Shown piece by piece: positions 51,640-63,995 of a stretch of DNA of 64,000 nt. The translations under genes and the position numbers were made by a program. Location: NCBI RefSeq assembly GCF_964355755.1, contig NC_092674.1, forward strand, positions 18,176,501 through 18,240,500, read 5' to 3'. The stretch comes from Antedon mediterranea (Eukaryota; Echinodermata; Crinoidea; Comatulida; Antedonidae). Position 1 is the first letter of the stretch. Every line of letters starts with the position of its first letter. The notes under the pieces are model-generated. The model did not search any database and had not been told where the DNA came from. It worked only from the letters and a program-made list of their open reading frames with translations.

Positions 51640-54600
51640 CTTTCATTTCATTTCATTCCTGAGCTTACTTAATACCAATACCTCAGAGATAATAAAATCC
51701 TCAAACACAAACGTTCTCGAAGAGGAGGAAGGAATATTCGGAGATGTATTGCAACTATAATTTCGCAAAGTCAAAGAAATTACAATAAAAGCGATGATAA
51801 TATTGTCCAGGATAGGTTGCCTAAAGTTCTAGTTAAAATAGTGAGAGAAGAGTATGCCTTTAATAAAAGAGAGACTTCCATCAATACTACTCACTAATGC
51901 TAACTCACTAGTTAATAAAATGGATGAATTTGAAATTGTAATGAAGAGAGAAAATATAGATATCGCTATTATCACTGAAACTTAGTTTACTATCGATCTA
52001 CCTAGTGATTCCGGAAAATTTAAATTATGTGAATATGAAGTATACCGTAAAGATCGGGCAAACAAAAAAGGAGGTGGTGTAGCAGTATACATTCGTAATC
52101 ATAGAATCTGCAAGCATTACTGAAGCTGTGATACCCGAAGATCTTGAGGTGGTGTGGATCCAGGTTAAAGTACCATCTTCTATTGGATCAATAGTATGTA
52201 TATGCGCTGTGTATTACCCTCCGAGGTGTAACCATGCAATGCTGCTTTCTGACCACATTGTGACAACAGTGGATAAGATTCGAGGAATACATAATAAAGC
52301 AGCATTTATTATACTAGGCGACTTCAATGAATTTGATACTGATGAGTTAAAAAACCCTCTCTTACTTAAACAATTCGTTCTTTTCCCAACTCGCAAACAA
52401 AATTGCCTGGACAAAATTGTCACTGATGTTGATAATGTCTACGAAACACCCATAAAGTACAGTCCATTGGGCAAGAGTGACCACTGTGTTATCATTTGGA
52501 AGCCTTTAAATCAAATTCGCAAGCCTACCTCAAAAGCCTTGATCACAAGGCCATTCAGAGAATCTTGTATTCGATCGATGGGCCAATGGATAACTCAGGA
52601 ATCATGGGAGGAGGTGTATTTGGCAGAATCAGGAGAGAAAATGGCAGAAATCCTTGAAAATATACTAAAACAAAAATACGAACATTTTCCGCAAAAAGTA
52701 ATTCAACGACGAAATAATGAAAAGCCGTGGATGAACTATCGCATACATAAATTGATTGATGAGCGACAAAAGGCATATAGATCTAATAATATAAATTTAT
52801 GGCGAAGCCTAAGAAAAAAAGTAAAGTATGAAATTAACAAAGCTAAAGAGAAAGATTATAAGGATAATATAGAAGGACTAAAAAATGCACAACTCGGTAA
52901 ATGGAATAAAAAAATTAAAAACATTACAGGATATAACAATAAGTCAGACAATGTTAAATTAAGTAATTATGGTGAATCTGTTGAAGAACAGGCTGAACAA
53001 ATTAATGAACATTTCTCAAGAGTATGTTGCCAGCTTCCACCACTCAGATTGGAAACACTTCCCTCGTACTTGCCTACAAAACCACTCCCCAAAATATACC
53101 ATGGAGAAATTTGGAAGAGTTTAAACAAATTAAACTCCAATAAATCTGGCCACCCAGATGATATTCCGGTGAAACTCATTAAGCTGTTTTCTTTTGAAAT
53201 AGCACAACCCCTATTTTTAATCTTTAATACCTGCCTAAACGAAGGGGTGTTTCCAACTGTTTGGAAGACCGCATCAATTGTACCAGTACCTAAAGTTAAA
53301 AAACCGACAATGGTTGGCCAATTACGACCTATTTCACTAACTAAAATATTGGGTAGAGTATTTGAATCATTCCTAGCGGGATGGTTAAAAACGGATTTCG
53401 AACCAGTATTGGATTGTAAACAGTATGGTAACGTGAGAGGAACTAGTACAACACATTACTTAGTAGATATGTTGAATACAGTTATATCCAATATTGATGT
53501 GCCAGGGACCTACGCCACATTATGTACAGTTGATTTCACAACTGCGTTTGATAGGATAAACCATAATATTGCTATTTCAAAGATGATAGAATCTGGTGTT
53601 AGACCGTCGATAATTCCAACGATTAGCAGTTTTCTGATGAATCGCACCCAGTGTGTGAAATTTAAGGGACATTGTTCTGAACTAAGAACTATAACGTGTG
53701 GGGTCCCCCAGGGTACCAAACTGGGACCCAGCATATTTACCGTTATGGTGAATGATGCGGGTAACACCACTGATAATCGTTGGAAATTTGTGGATGATCT
53801 AACAGTAGGAGAAATAATTAATATAAAAAATAATTGTACATCATCAGAACTTCAATTCCATTTAGATTCCTTGAGTTGTTGGTGTAAACAAAATGACATG
53901 CTACCCAAGCCTTCTAAGTGCCATGTTATTAATATGAATTTTATGAAATCCCAAATAAGCTACCCCCAATTTAATATAAGTGGTGAAAAAATTGATACTG
54001 TACATAACATGAAATTATTAGGTCTTGAGCTACAAGACAACTTAGGTTGGGATATCCAAGTCAAAAGTATTATTTCTAGAGCAAGTAGAAGAATGTTTCT
54101 TCTTAGGGGTCATCTACAAATTATTTCAGACCACAGAGACGCGTCTGAAAACTTGCAACCCATCAGACGCGTCTGTCCAATGCTGAACCTCATTAACGAT
54201 CTATTATGAATATTCATGAGCTACCCAATCGCGGCGAAGACGCGTCTGTGTGATTAAAACCCGTCTTCGTTGTTTAGTAGGTAAAACAATAGAAAACGCG
54301 TCTGAGTGATTAAAACCCGTCTGTATTGCTTTTTTTAATTTTATGGTGAAACAACATTGGTATCATTTCACAGAACCAACAAATCTGAGACTAGGCCTAG
54401 GTTATCCTAATTTGGACGGAAATTCGTCTCATCGGGCCTGTGGACTTCAGCTCATGCAGAGAGAAAGAAAGTCTAGGCTAGCCTAGTTTCGGCGGCCTAC
54501 ACTAGGCCTATAAATTATTTAACGCTCCTACCTTGGGTTAGCGAATTATAAAAACAACGACACCTAGGCCTAGGCTAGGATATGAAAAATAAATATATAT

Positions 54601-57007
54601 TCCATATTAAGATTTAACATAGGCCTAGGGCCTAGGCCTTTTAAAATGATTACCACATGTGTAAAGAAAAAGGCTCGACCAGAATTTGGAGGGGAAAAAC
54701 ATGTGAGCAGTTTAGAGCTAGAGAGAGAGAGTATTAGGTTTCATGTCATGTGACACAAAATCCAGGTACACGATCTTTACTGTTTTATCGTCGTCAGACG
54801 GCAGCCGCCAGAGTATCGCGTTTCATGCCATGTGACAAAAAAAACTAGGTCTGTATTTATTACGGTCTTCTGTCGGCAGTCTTTTTGAGCGACCGACTGA
54901 AAACGTTCTGATACTATATTTAGAATGAATTGTTTACGATCTTTTTTTCTCGGCATCGTTCTGGATGGACTGGACGTTCGCTATATGTTTATTAGTTGGC
55001 CTGTTCGTTGAGGTTCACCTGTGTTGGATCGCGTGTCTCTACGTTTACATCGTGGGAAATTTATATTTATATTCGCCGTTGAGTAGGTAAACACGCACGA
55101 AGGAAACGATTACGATTAAAAAATATTATATATTTACAACTTGGTCCTCCGCCAGTTAAATTTAACACATTAATTTCACACTTTCTTACTTCACTAAGAA
55201 CATCGTAGGGTTGTTTATTTAGGTTACGAACTCCCTACGAAGTTCAGAACGTAGCTCATTGAAAGTTGTTTATTGAGGTTACGAAGCCAAACAATGGAAC
55301 CTACGAAGCCAACAACGTAGCCTACGAAGCTACTTCGTAGGTAAAGTTGCAGTATTTTCTTTCTGTACAGTAGGTCAATAGTCAATAATGATTCCATGTT
55401 CCAAAAGTTAACTTTAACGTTTTTGCATGTGGTAAATTCACTCTTTAGCACAAGAAAAATAAAATCGCAAAAATAAAAGGTCGCGAATAAATAGAAACGA
55501 AAATTTGCGCTTTACAGTATACTCTGTCGGCGGTAAAAGGGTATACCTGTACTGATTTGTTTGTCTTACTGCCGGTTGTAAATAATAATTTAATATCATT
55601 CACTTGCATGTAGCGCGTTTAACACCAGTACAGAGTATAACAATGTGCAGTCAGCCGTATATAGGGGCGGGGCCATAGTCGAACATGCATATTGGCGTCT
55701 AGACGCAGCCAAATCAGACGGGTTTTGAGACGCGTTTTTGGGTAAACAATAGAAAACGCGTCTGGACGCTGATTTGTGGTCTGAAATAATTTGTAGATGA
55801 CGCCTTAATGCATTGAGAGGCTATAGTGCACCTATTGGTGACATGTTAAGTATTTATCAACTCTATATTCGACCGCTGACTGAGTACAGTATGCTTGTGT
55901 TGTTTGGCACTCTAGCATTACAAAACATCAGACCAATGAAATTGAGAGGTTGCAAAAGCGAGCATGCAAAATTATACTTGGCCAGGACTATGAGAGCTAT
56001 GATACGGCCCTTACTCAACTTAAAATTACCAGCCTTGCTGAACGTAGAGAAAAATTAACATTAAAATTTGTAGAAGGTATCCTTAAGTCAGAGAGACATC
56101 GTAATATGCTGCCTGCTGAAAGACCTAATATATCTAGATTACGTAACCCCAATAGATTTACTTTACCTAAAATAAGAACTAACAGATATAAAAATTCAAC
56201 GATTCCCTATATTATAAACAAATTAAATTCCTCCTGTGAAAAATTAAATTAAAAAAATATATATATATAATGAATGATTGTGCAATTACCGCCTAAAATA
56301 ATTAAATGAAGAGCACTGCAGACAACGTTTAATATTAATATATACTGTAAACTTCTTTTTTTAATTTTCTTTTTTAGTTAGTGTAGTGTCTATAGACACG
56401 GCGACCGAGAGGTCAAAGGTTGTTGAGCACATAAAGTGTGTGTGCGGTTTTGTTGTGCTGCGAGCACAAAGTATCGATAATAAATGCACCGTTGTTTGTG
56501 TTAAATAGAGTTAACCCGTCTCGTGTTATTACTACATTGTTATGACGACTAAGAGAGTAAGTGTATAGGAACTTACAGAGGTAACTAACTTTACAGTTAG
56601 CATTGTATTTGTTTTCCGAAATTTAATATATTTTTGTAGATTTTTAATGTTGTGAATTTTTTAGTGAATAATTGTGCAATATTGCCACCTATACTAAAAG
56701 ATAATAATAATAACCAAATAAAGAACAGTGCAGATAGGTTTTAGTATATAATGTACAATTTTTCTTTTTTTAAATAAAAGTGCAATTGTATTTTCCAAAA
56801 CTTTGTATATATTTTAAGATTCTTAATATTGTAAATTTTAGTGAATAATTGTATTTTGAATAATTGTATTTTCCAAATTTATTATTGTATTTTTATAGAT
56901 TTAATTTCAATATTTTTTATTGTAATATGTACAAACTTTATTAGCTATGTGCTATTGTTTTTGTAATTTTATATATACCGTAATAAATAAAAAAAAATTA
57001 AAAAAAA
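51640..57007 (+). pseudogene. Near-complete jockey/CR1-type LINE (APE endonuclease + RT), split by a MITE
   Basis: A short basic 5' ORF is followed by an APE endonuclease from about 51854: LLTNANSLVNKMDEFE, then IAIITET with the catalytic Glu, then KKGGGVAVYI. An in-frame TAG at 51983-51985 and a frameshift near 52100 break it. The 693-codon frame 52128-54209 continues with ILGDFNEFD and KSDHCVIIW (endonuclease), then RT motifs LRPISLTKILGRVFE, TVDFTTAFDRINHN, CGVPQGTKLGPSIF and the catalytic box FVDDLT. The native coding continues only to about 54105; a MITE (54106-55804) follows. The C-terminal region resumes at 55805-56252 (RLQKRACKIILGQDY in frame 55950 on). The 3' UTR runs to an A-rich end at about 57007. 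Because of the stop and frameshift it is inactive. Confidence 0.9.
54106..55804. mobile_element. Harbinger-like MITE, 1.7 kb, TTA target duplication
   Basis: Flanked by TTA at 54103-54105 and 55805-55807. The ~30-bp TIRs start GGGGTCATCTACAAATTATT at the left and GGCGTCATCTACAAATTATT read inwards from the right, with one mismatch seen. Subterminal GACGCGTCTG palindromes cluster at both ends. The centre (54380-55700) contains TAGGCCTAG words and a run of TACGAAG/CTTCGTA repeats at 55200-55345. No transposase. PIF/Harbinger is inferred from the 3-bp TWA duplication. Confidence 0.88.
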
Positions 57008-57320
57008 GATACCATCAGTACTTGATAGAGACTTACTAGATGCAACTTCATTGGAGCCTGCTTTAACAGAAACTTATAATTTCCAGCAATGTTTTAACTG
57101 TATATATGAACTGTTTTATAAGTTGTTTTGTGACTGTACAATTTGGTAATAGTCACTCTCATACTGTACATTTAAAAGTAACACATCCAAGTCAATGGCT
57201 ACCAGATGTCTCTGTGAGATGGTTATTTGAACCAGTACCAGTATCAGTACCAAGATAATTTATGAGCACTGTAATTTCAATTTATATTGGACAATAAATG
57301 AATCTTTATCTGTAAAATAG
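57008..57320 (+). other. Unassigned segment with a short open tail
   Basis: Downstream of the LINE end, one frame reads VTHPSQWLPDVSVRWLFEPV and stops at 57256-57258, followed by an AATAAATG signal-like word. The reading is smooth but I do not recognise it; it could be the end of a transposon or host ORF. Confidence 0.3.
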
Positions 57321-57452
57321 GTACAATTCAGCACTGTAAACATATTTAATTCATGTCATAGGATGACATAATAATTGTCGACGTTCATATATGTGCATGT
57401 TGCATTTCCGCGGATAACCCGTAATTCGTCAAATTGACGAGTTCAAATCTAG
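57321..57452 (+). mobile_element. Helentron-like 3' end fragment
   Basis: Inverted relative of 3755-3893. It contains CAGCACTGTAAACATATT, CATGTTGCATTTCCGCGGAT, the hairpin AATTCGTCaaattGACGAGTT and CAAATCTAG before TT. Confidence 0.75.
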
Positions 57453-58244
57453 TTACTTTTAATATTGTAATGATACAGTATTTTCCCTTCCAATAGAAGA
57501 GCACCATCTACAATAGTTTGTGATGTGACCTCAAATGGCCAAGAATTTAAAATAAAGTAAATTGTTTTCAAAATCACATATTTTTCAGAAAAAATGTCTT
57601 TCTAACATAGCCAAATAGCAAAAGGAAAATTAAGGTACTCTGACAGCTTAAAATAAATAGAATGAGTATCAGTTATGCGGTTTAGATAGACTGTTAACAT
57701 TTGTGTTATTATTCTTTAATAATTATTATAAAACATGGCATTTCTTCCTTACACATTATCAGTATTACTGTATTTAATAACACCTAAATAAATTCCTGTC
57801 ATTTGATTGGACGATTGTGGGTCACATGGTGTGCAATAGTACGCACTATTAAACGGTCATTTAATAGTACTTTTTATACATTTTTGTGTACGAAAAAAAA
57901 AACATTTTCCGCGAATGAAAAAAAAATCTAGTGTACAAATTACTGTGAAATACAACAGTGCCATCTGTTGTCTTGCCTCTGTTTTGTTTGTAAACATCAC
58001 CAAGATATGCAGCAGCAGCAGATTTTTGTGTACGATTTGGAGATATACTATATTACTGTACTATATATATGTACTAATTTCATTCAAAAAGCCATTTAAA
58101 TTAGCCTTAGATCGTTTTTAGGATTTTGATTAATTAATGGGGACATCCATACAGTACAAGACAGAATCGTTGGAAAAAGCATAATTAGCCTATATGAGTT
58201 CCAGTTGCCTGTCGAAGTTTGGTATTGCTGCACCCTAGCTGGGC
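57453..58244. other. No gene recognised
   Basis: AT-rich with no coding signal that I can support. The region before the next element ends in TAGGCCTAGG-rich sequence (58245-58300). Confidence 0.4.
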
Positions 58245-58303
58245 CTAGGCCTGTTAGAATTAGGCTAGGCCTAGGCGTTTTAGCCTTGCTGGGCCTAGGA
58301 TTG

Positions 58304-60337
58304 GAGTGTTGACAAAGTGCGAGGCAGCGAGGCAAGCGAGGCATGCCAAATATTTGTGCGAGGCATCATTTTATCATTTCCAAAAGTGCGAGGCATGCGG
58401 GCATATAGTTTACAATTTCAAAAAGGTGCGAGGCATATCTTAACGTGCTATTATGCTATATTATAGGCCTAATAGTCAATCGATACAAGCGTATCTAAAT
58501 AGATTCGTGTATACACTCATCATGTTTATTTTTATGTAACGATTGTTTTTTCATTCAAGTCATATCGTGTCAAATTTTACTTTTACAAAAGTGCCCAAAC
58601 TACGGTTCAAAAATCTGAACGACAGTCTTCAACTTTCGATAAACAATAATTGTTATAGCGACACACTCATCAAATGACTGCAATGTTTGTTGGAATTTCG
58701 AGCGTGTTCACTCACATGTCTCTCGAACATAGCAGAGTGAAAATAATATTTTGTCACACCCCTGCGCCTAGATCCGGTAGACCCGAGAGATGGAAAATCC
58801 CTCTTTACTATTTAGCAGGTAGCGGAATGATTCAGCCCTCAGCTCAGAGGATTGTGGTGCATTCCCCTACTATAGCAGCAACGCACAGACTTCTCTCTGA
58901 GCGGCGTGCCAAAGACATTTTTGACATTCCATTCTCTAGGAACAACACGTGTACCTCTCTCGCAAATAAGGTGAACAGCGATTGCCAGGACAAGTTCAAT
59001 AACTGGCGGTGAATAAAAGGTAACTGATATGCCGATCCAATAACATGCCGCAAAGAAAAAAATTGCGACAGAATTCTGGAGCGCGTGTGAGAAAAGACTT
59101 ACGTCCGACAATTGTAATATATAGGCCTCAAAATTTAACTTTATCTAATAATTTTTAATATGCTTAGCCCTAACCTAGATAAGAGGCCTATGTAGAAAAT
59201 AATTTAATCAATTTTGATATAATAATGATTGGTGTAATATTTAATAATGATACACTATTCCTGTTTTAGTAAGCAGCTAGGTATATTACGAACGATTTTT
59301 ATTTATTGTTGTCCATGTACGTACTAATAAACGTGGCGCTAGTTTCCTTCGCTTGTATTTTTACTCAAAATTTGATAACTAACTTTATCGTGTGAATACC
59401 ACACCTTAGAAGTATACCTCATGAGTACTTTAATGAAAGAATCACATAAAAAGTAACAAATAAATCCTTAAATTAATTATTTTACAGGCGTGTTTCTCGC
59501 ACACTGTTCACGAATTTCACTTATTCAATGTTCAATATTTTTGTTTCTATGGAGCGCCAAAAGAGCAACGATAATAGAGGACTAAAACTCAGTGGAATGC
59601 GTCAATTTCTCATGCATTTATTGGTGAAAAACACGTTTTATTTCAATATATTTGTTAATTTGTCAATAAAAATGTTGTAATATGTTACTGCTGATACTGT
59701 TCTGTTTTCTTCAAAGAATAATAATCGATCCTAAATCAACATCACTACCTAGTCTAGACCTACTGTAGGACATCCTACTAAGGATATTATGATGAATTTT
59801 TCTATTTATTCTTTAAAAGGTTAACGAAACCGTGTACATTATCAACACTAACATTTTTCCTTACTGACAGTGACAAAATCTATTGAAATTGTACTTGATT
59901 TTCACCAAATAATGCGTTAAATATAAATGGATTCCACAGAGTTTTTAGCCCTCTAATTAATTTTGCTCTTTTGGCGTTCCATAGAAACCAAAATATTGAA
60001 CATTGAGTGTGCAAAATGCGAGAAAAACAACGTCTGTAAAATCACCAATTTAATGGATTTATTGTTACTTTTATGTGATTTTTCTTCATTAAAGTAGGCC
60101 TACTAATTCTAAGCTGTGGTATTCAGGATAAAGTTGGTTAAAATACAAGGCAGGTGCAAAAGGAAACTAGCCTAGCGGGCCTAGGCCTAGGCTACTTCAA
60201 TTTCGGTGATTACCTGCCTTGCAATTTTGAGAAATGATAAAATGATGCCTCGCATTTTTTGAAGATGGTAAAACGATGCCTCGCATAAATTCTGACTTGC
60301 CTCGCATGCCTTCCCTGCCTCGCACTTTGTTACTACC
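58304..60337. mobile_element. DNA transposon with GCGAGGCA-rich ends and 10-bp target duplication
   Basis: Flanked by CCTAGGATTG at 58294-58303 and 60338-60347. The inverted ends share ACAAAGTGCGAGGCAG and are followed on both sides by spaced GTGCGAGGCAT or ATGCCTCGCA words. Inside lies a second inverted repeat, about 59330-59580 against 59940-60175 (TTTGGCGCTCCATAGAAAC at one side, GGCGTTCCATAGAAACCA at the other), possibly a nested element. A 112-codon open frame at 58674-59012 lacks any known domain and overlaps a dispersed repeat also seen at 35845-35975. Confidence 0.82.
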
Positions 60338-60347
60338 CCTAGGATTG

Positions 60348-61530
60348 TTTGGTCATTTATTGCCCTAATTAACACTATCAGTAGGTGCGTTTATAAATTC
60401 CATATAAATAATAATATTTAATTATTATAATTATTAAAAACCAAATGTTACTGTTTTAATCAATGTGAATCAAATGTAGGCCTTGGCTAGGCCTACCTTA
60501 TATTTGATTCAAATGACAGGAATCTATTTTTAGATATAAAACAAATAATTAATATTTTATATTCGTGTAATGGTACAAATACTGGCATTTGGTGAATGAT
60601 GAAAGGTTATATTTCAACTCGGCTCGCGCCTATAATTTGTATGGGCAAGTATAATAAAAGCGCACTATGATAAAAGTACTTTGACAAATTTTTAAAATAA
60701 AAACAAATTGTGTCAAGAATAAAATTCAGAACTATTTACGGTCATTGATTTTGTTTTACACTATCCATTCATTTTGAAGTATATGTAAGCTAAAAATGAA
60801 AGCAATACTGGATTATGTAACTTTAGATTTACTTTGTGTGCATCAAAAAGTGACAATGTGCATGAGAGGGACGTTGAAGTCTGTCAATCAGTGGGCAGAT
60901 TAAAACATTTTAATAGGAAGTATTGGAATGATAATAAAACTACAGCTGCTTACTGAAGTGTTTTTTTGTTGGTCATTTACATTTTGTTTATTTCGATGGT
61001 TTTTTTTATATTTTCCAAGTTAGGTATCTTTTTTGCTACTTTTGTATACATTATGTTTAGTTTTGATTTTTTGGTTTAAGCGGTGATAATTATTATTGAC
61101 ACATATCGTGGATTCGAACTCGAACGTACTAAGCATTGATATCAATGGTCACGGCGTTTTACTCGCACACTGTTACGAAAGTCATTCTGTTTAAAGGATA
61201 GGTGTAATTAATTAAAACTTCAACGATGCGATCATTCGATATGGTTGACTGGCTGCTGAGACTAAACACTGTTGGCGGCCCTAAATTGTATTTGGCGATC
61301 CGGCCATGGCAGTACACAACAGAGGAGGTTGCGTAGTTGATACATGACGTAACAACTCACGAAACATGTCAAATGTCAATGTTATTTTTTGCCTTTTTTT
61401 TGTGTTTATCCTTAAAATTCAGGAAAGTGATATAGCCTATCGTGTGCAGCCCCTCAATAAACATCAGTGTGCCAAATGTGAGCACGTACCAATCAGCGGC
61501 TTCAGAGGAGATACGTAAAATTACGCAAAA
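60348..61530. other. No gene recognised; dispersed repeat
   Basis: About 60640-60850 is the inverse of 645-850 (AAAAGTACTTTGACAAAT, TAAGCTAAAAATGAAAGCAA). A lone box-B-like AGTTCGAATCC on the minus strand near 61110 has no matching tRNA body. Confidence 0.45.
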
Positions 61531-61534
61531 AAAT

Positions 61535-61880
61535 TTAGTAGCATTTCACTGGTTGGTATTCATCAGCTTCCTCTTGAGTTGCAGTGCTTGTTGGGGCATA
61601 TACCTGCAAGAGTGTAATGTTCATGGGTCTGCCCTGCAGCCTTACTGACAACACCCTACACCTTATTGGATTATATCCTAGCAAAGATTTAGGTCTTTTC
61701 TGCAAGGTAAATTCCAACACTTCCATAGCCTGATGTCTCCCTTCCTGAACAGATAACCATACCACCTTCCTCTGGTCTAAAATGTCCTTGTCCTGCCCAC
61801 CTGTGTTCTGCTACACCCAAAACACTTCTGTTGTAGAGAGTTGCTTTCATTTCATTTTTCATTACTTATTCACTGATGAC
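61535..61880 (-). pseudogene. LINE APE-endonuclease fragment
   Basis: The minus strand reads LGVAEHRWAGQGHFRPEEGG, then after a frame change GRHQAMEVLEF, SLLGYNP and VRLQGRPMNITLLQVYAPTS, ending TQEEADEYQ. This is the endonuclease domain of LINEs often annotated as craniofacial-development-protein-2-like, with the conserved E-H-RW and NITLLQVYAPTS motifs. The rest of the element is absent. Confidence 0.78.
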
Positions 61881-62160
61881 TGTGCATAATCTTCCCAGAT
61901 GCCATACTTCTCACATTCCCTGTTGCTATTCGCATCAAGTTTCTTAGTCGAATTTGTTTGGTTTCAAAACTGCCTCCGTCAGGGCATGAGTTTCCCGTAT
62001 GATTTGGCTCATGTCATCTGTAACAGCTCTAATCCCATCCAACGCGACTCTTCGCCAGCTGTGATCCAGTTGCCGCTGTACTGGTAACACCAAGAAGACA
62101 GTTTGTCGGATGCTGCTGTTACTAGATCATCATCCTGCTGCCGATGATATATCCCTAACA

Positions 62161-62175
62161 CCCCCCCCCCCCCCC
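62161..62175 (+). repeat. Poly(C) tract
   Basis: Fifteen consecutive C. The overlapping 79-codon minus-strand frame is low-complexity and not called as a gene. Confidence 0.95.
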
Positions 62176-63780
62176 TACGCTCGGTTTTATGGCGCCGACC
62201 ATACCCGCCAGTCATGGAGTGTTGGTGATATTGGTTTATTGTGTGCATTTTATAGAGGCTAGTTGGGGCTCACTAGCTTCACACACAACCTCAGCCTACT
62301 CCACCGATTATAATATCAAAATTATTAAAAGTATTTCAATGGTTGTTATTTTGTGTAAAATAGCTTTAGATGTATTTGTTTGATTTAAACCATACAGAAA
62401 ATTGATCAAGCTCAAAATTAATAGTATTACCAAGAGCGTGTTTATTTTTGTGAGAAAGGCTGTTGGCGAATAAAATGAATTGCAATAAGTTTGAGATATT
62501 GGGAAGATCATAAACATAAATAAGGAACCCAGAAGAGTCTTATTAGGTATCCAAATGAAAACATTTTAATTATTTCACTTTTTCAGTTACTCAAAAAAAA
62601 CTTAATGAAAATAGCATTTTGTAATTTAAATTATTGACATCCAATTACCCATTCTAAAGTTATGGTTCTTATAAGTTGTAAAAAATGTACGATCTTTGGT
62701 AGAAAATTGTGTTTGTGTGTGTTTTTTGCAGTAGAAATTGGAAGTATTTTTTTATATTTTTTGTTATAACTTTTAATGATGACTTACTGTAAAAGTTTTG
62801 AATTTTGTTAAACCTATCACAGTGTTGTAAAAGTTTTGAATTTTGTTAAACCTATCACAGAGTTCACAACTCTAATTCTTTTGGAGCCTCACAAAACACA
62901 TTTTTAAAATTATTGGTCCGCAAAGGTAGTTGAAAAGCATTTAAAATATATAACATTATAAAATTGTTTTCATTTCATATTTTCCACCGTATGTACAATA
63001 TTAGATTGAAATACGCATCAAGGTTTAGGCCAAGTAACAGTATAATTGATCACCGGTAACTTGCATCAAAGCATTTCGGTCGCAGTAAATGACTTTCAAA
63101 CGCCGTATTACAGAGTCAAATTAACGTTGGTATTCAGTATGTACATGGTTTGAAATTATTTTCGTTTGTTTAAAGTTAAAAATTCACATAAAAATATAAA
63201 ATTGAGTTAAAAAGGTTAAAATTTGATAAAATACAGAATACATACAAGAAAGATTGGTCTGTGTAAGGGTATACTGTAGCATAAAATGATCAACGTTTCC
63301 AAGCTTCATAGTAAACAAGCTCATTAAATTTCTTTGGTAAATTTATACCTAACACGTTTGCATTGTATACTTGCATGATAAATTTTTGGCACATCACACC
63401 AATTAATAAGTAAATTGACGTCTAAAACCAGGCGAGGATTTAGGGGGTGGGGTGGGGCGGTCCGGCGAGTAACGACAGTCAATTATTGAGATGACTCCTG
63501 AGTTACCAGTCGCTGAGAAATATTAATATCTGTCATAATAATCATTTGGTACTGAGTGCCTAGGCAATAGTAAGTGAGTGAATGCTTGCCTAGGACAGAC
63601 ACACACCTCTGGACCTCTTATCAACCTGTTCCAAGAGAACGTATAAACGTGACAGTTGGGATAGATAGAGGTAGCGCCGCAGTAACAAATTTGTCTGATA
63701 ACCGCCAGCCGTTGTCTGAATGAGATCATCCGCCTGTCGATTTACTGTACAAGCCAGAGAATAACAAAGTAGCTTCCTGC
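62176..63780. other. No gene recognised
   Basis: AT-rich, with a 38-bp tandem duplication at 62788-62863 (unit with TGTAAAAGTTTTGAATTTTG). GC-rich GGGGTGGGGTGGGGCGG occurs near 63450. Minus-strand frames at 63523-63796 overlap in two frames and lack domains. Confidence 0.45.
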
Positions 63781-63785
63781 CTAAA

Positions 63786-63995
63786 GCCCCTTTCACACAG
63801 AGCTGTAAGACGGTAATATTGCGGTAATTCGCGAACGCCGGCTTATGTGTGAAAGGGTAAAAACCCCTTAATGCCGGCTTCCGTTAGACCGCCTCTGGAC
63901 CTAGTGAAATTGCGGTAATATTACCGTCACGGTCATAAGCCTGATCTGTGTGAAAGAGTCCACGATATATTACGCCTGCTTACGCAGTGAAGCAA
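63786..63995 (+). mobile_element. Foldback MITE, copy 2 (CCCTTTCACACAGAG ends)
   Basis: Inverted near-duplicate of 11147-11353. It begins CCCCTTTCACACAGAGCTGT and contains two mirrored GGTAATATT(G/A)C blocks and ATCTGTGTGAAAGAGTC. It may continue past the right edge of the window. Confidence 0.72.

Noticed and set aside
57157-57258. Possible 3' exon of a host gene ending in VPVSVPR then stop
   Set aside because: Smooth reading but only about 30 codons, no recognised family and no confirmed acceptor; listed only as an unassigned segment.
58674-59012. 112-codon plus-strand frame inside the 2-kb element
   Set aside because: No recognisable domain, overlaps opposing frames of similar length and a dispersed repeat that is non-coding at 35845-35975.
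61084-61180. Possible tRNA gene on the minus strand (box-B-like AGTTCGAATCC)
   Set aside because: No box A at the right distance and no cloverleaf pairing could be drawn.
62009-62248. 79-codon minus-strand frame with a Gly run
   Set aside because: Driven by the poly(C) tract; no domain recognised.
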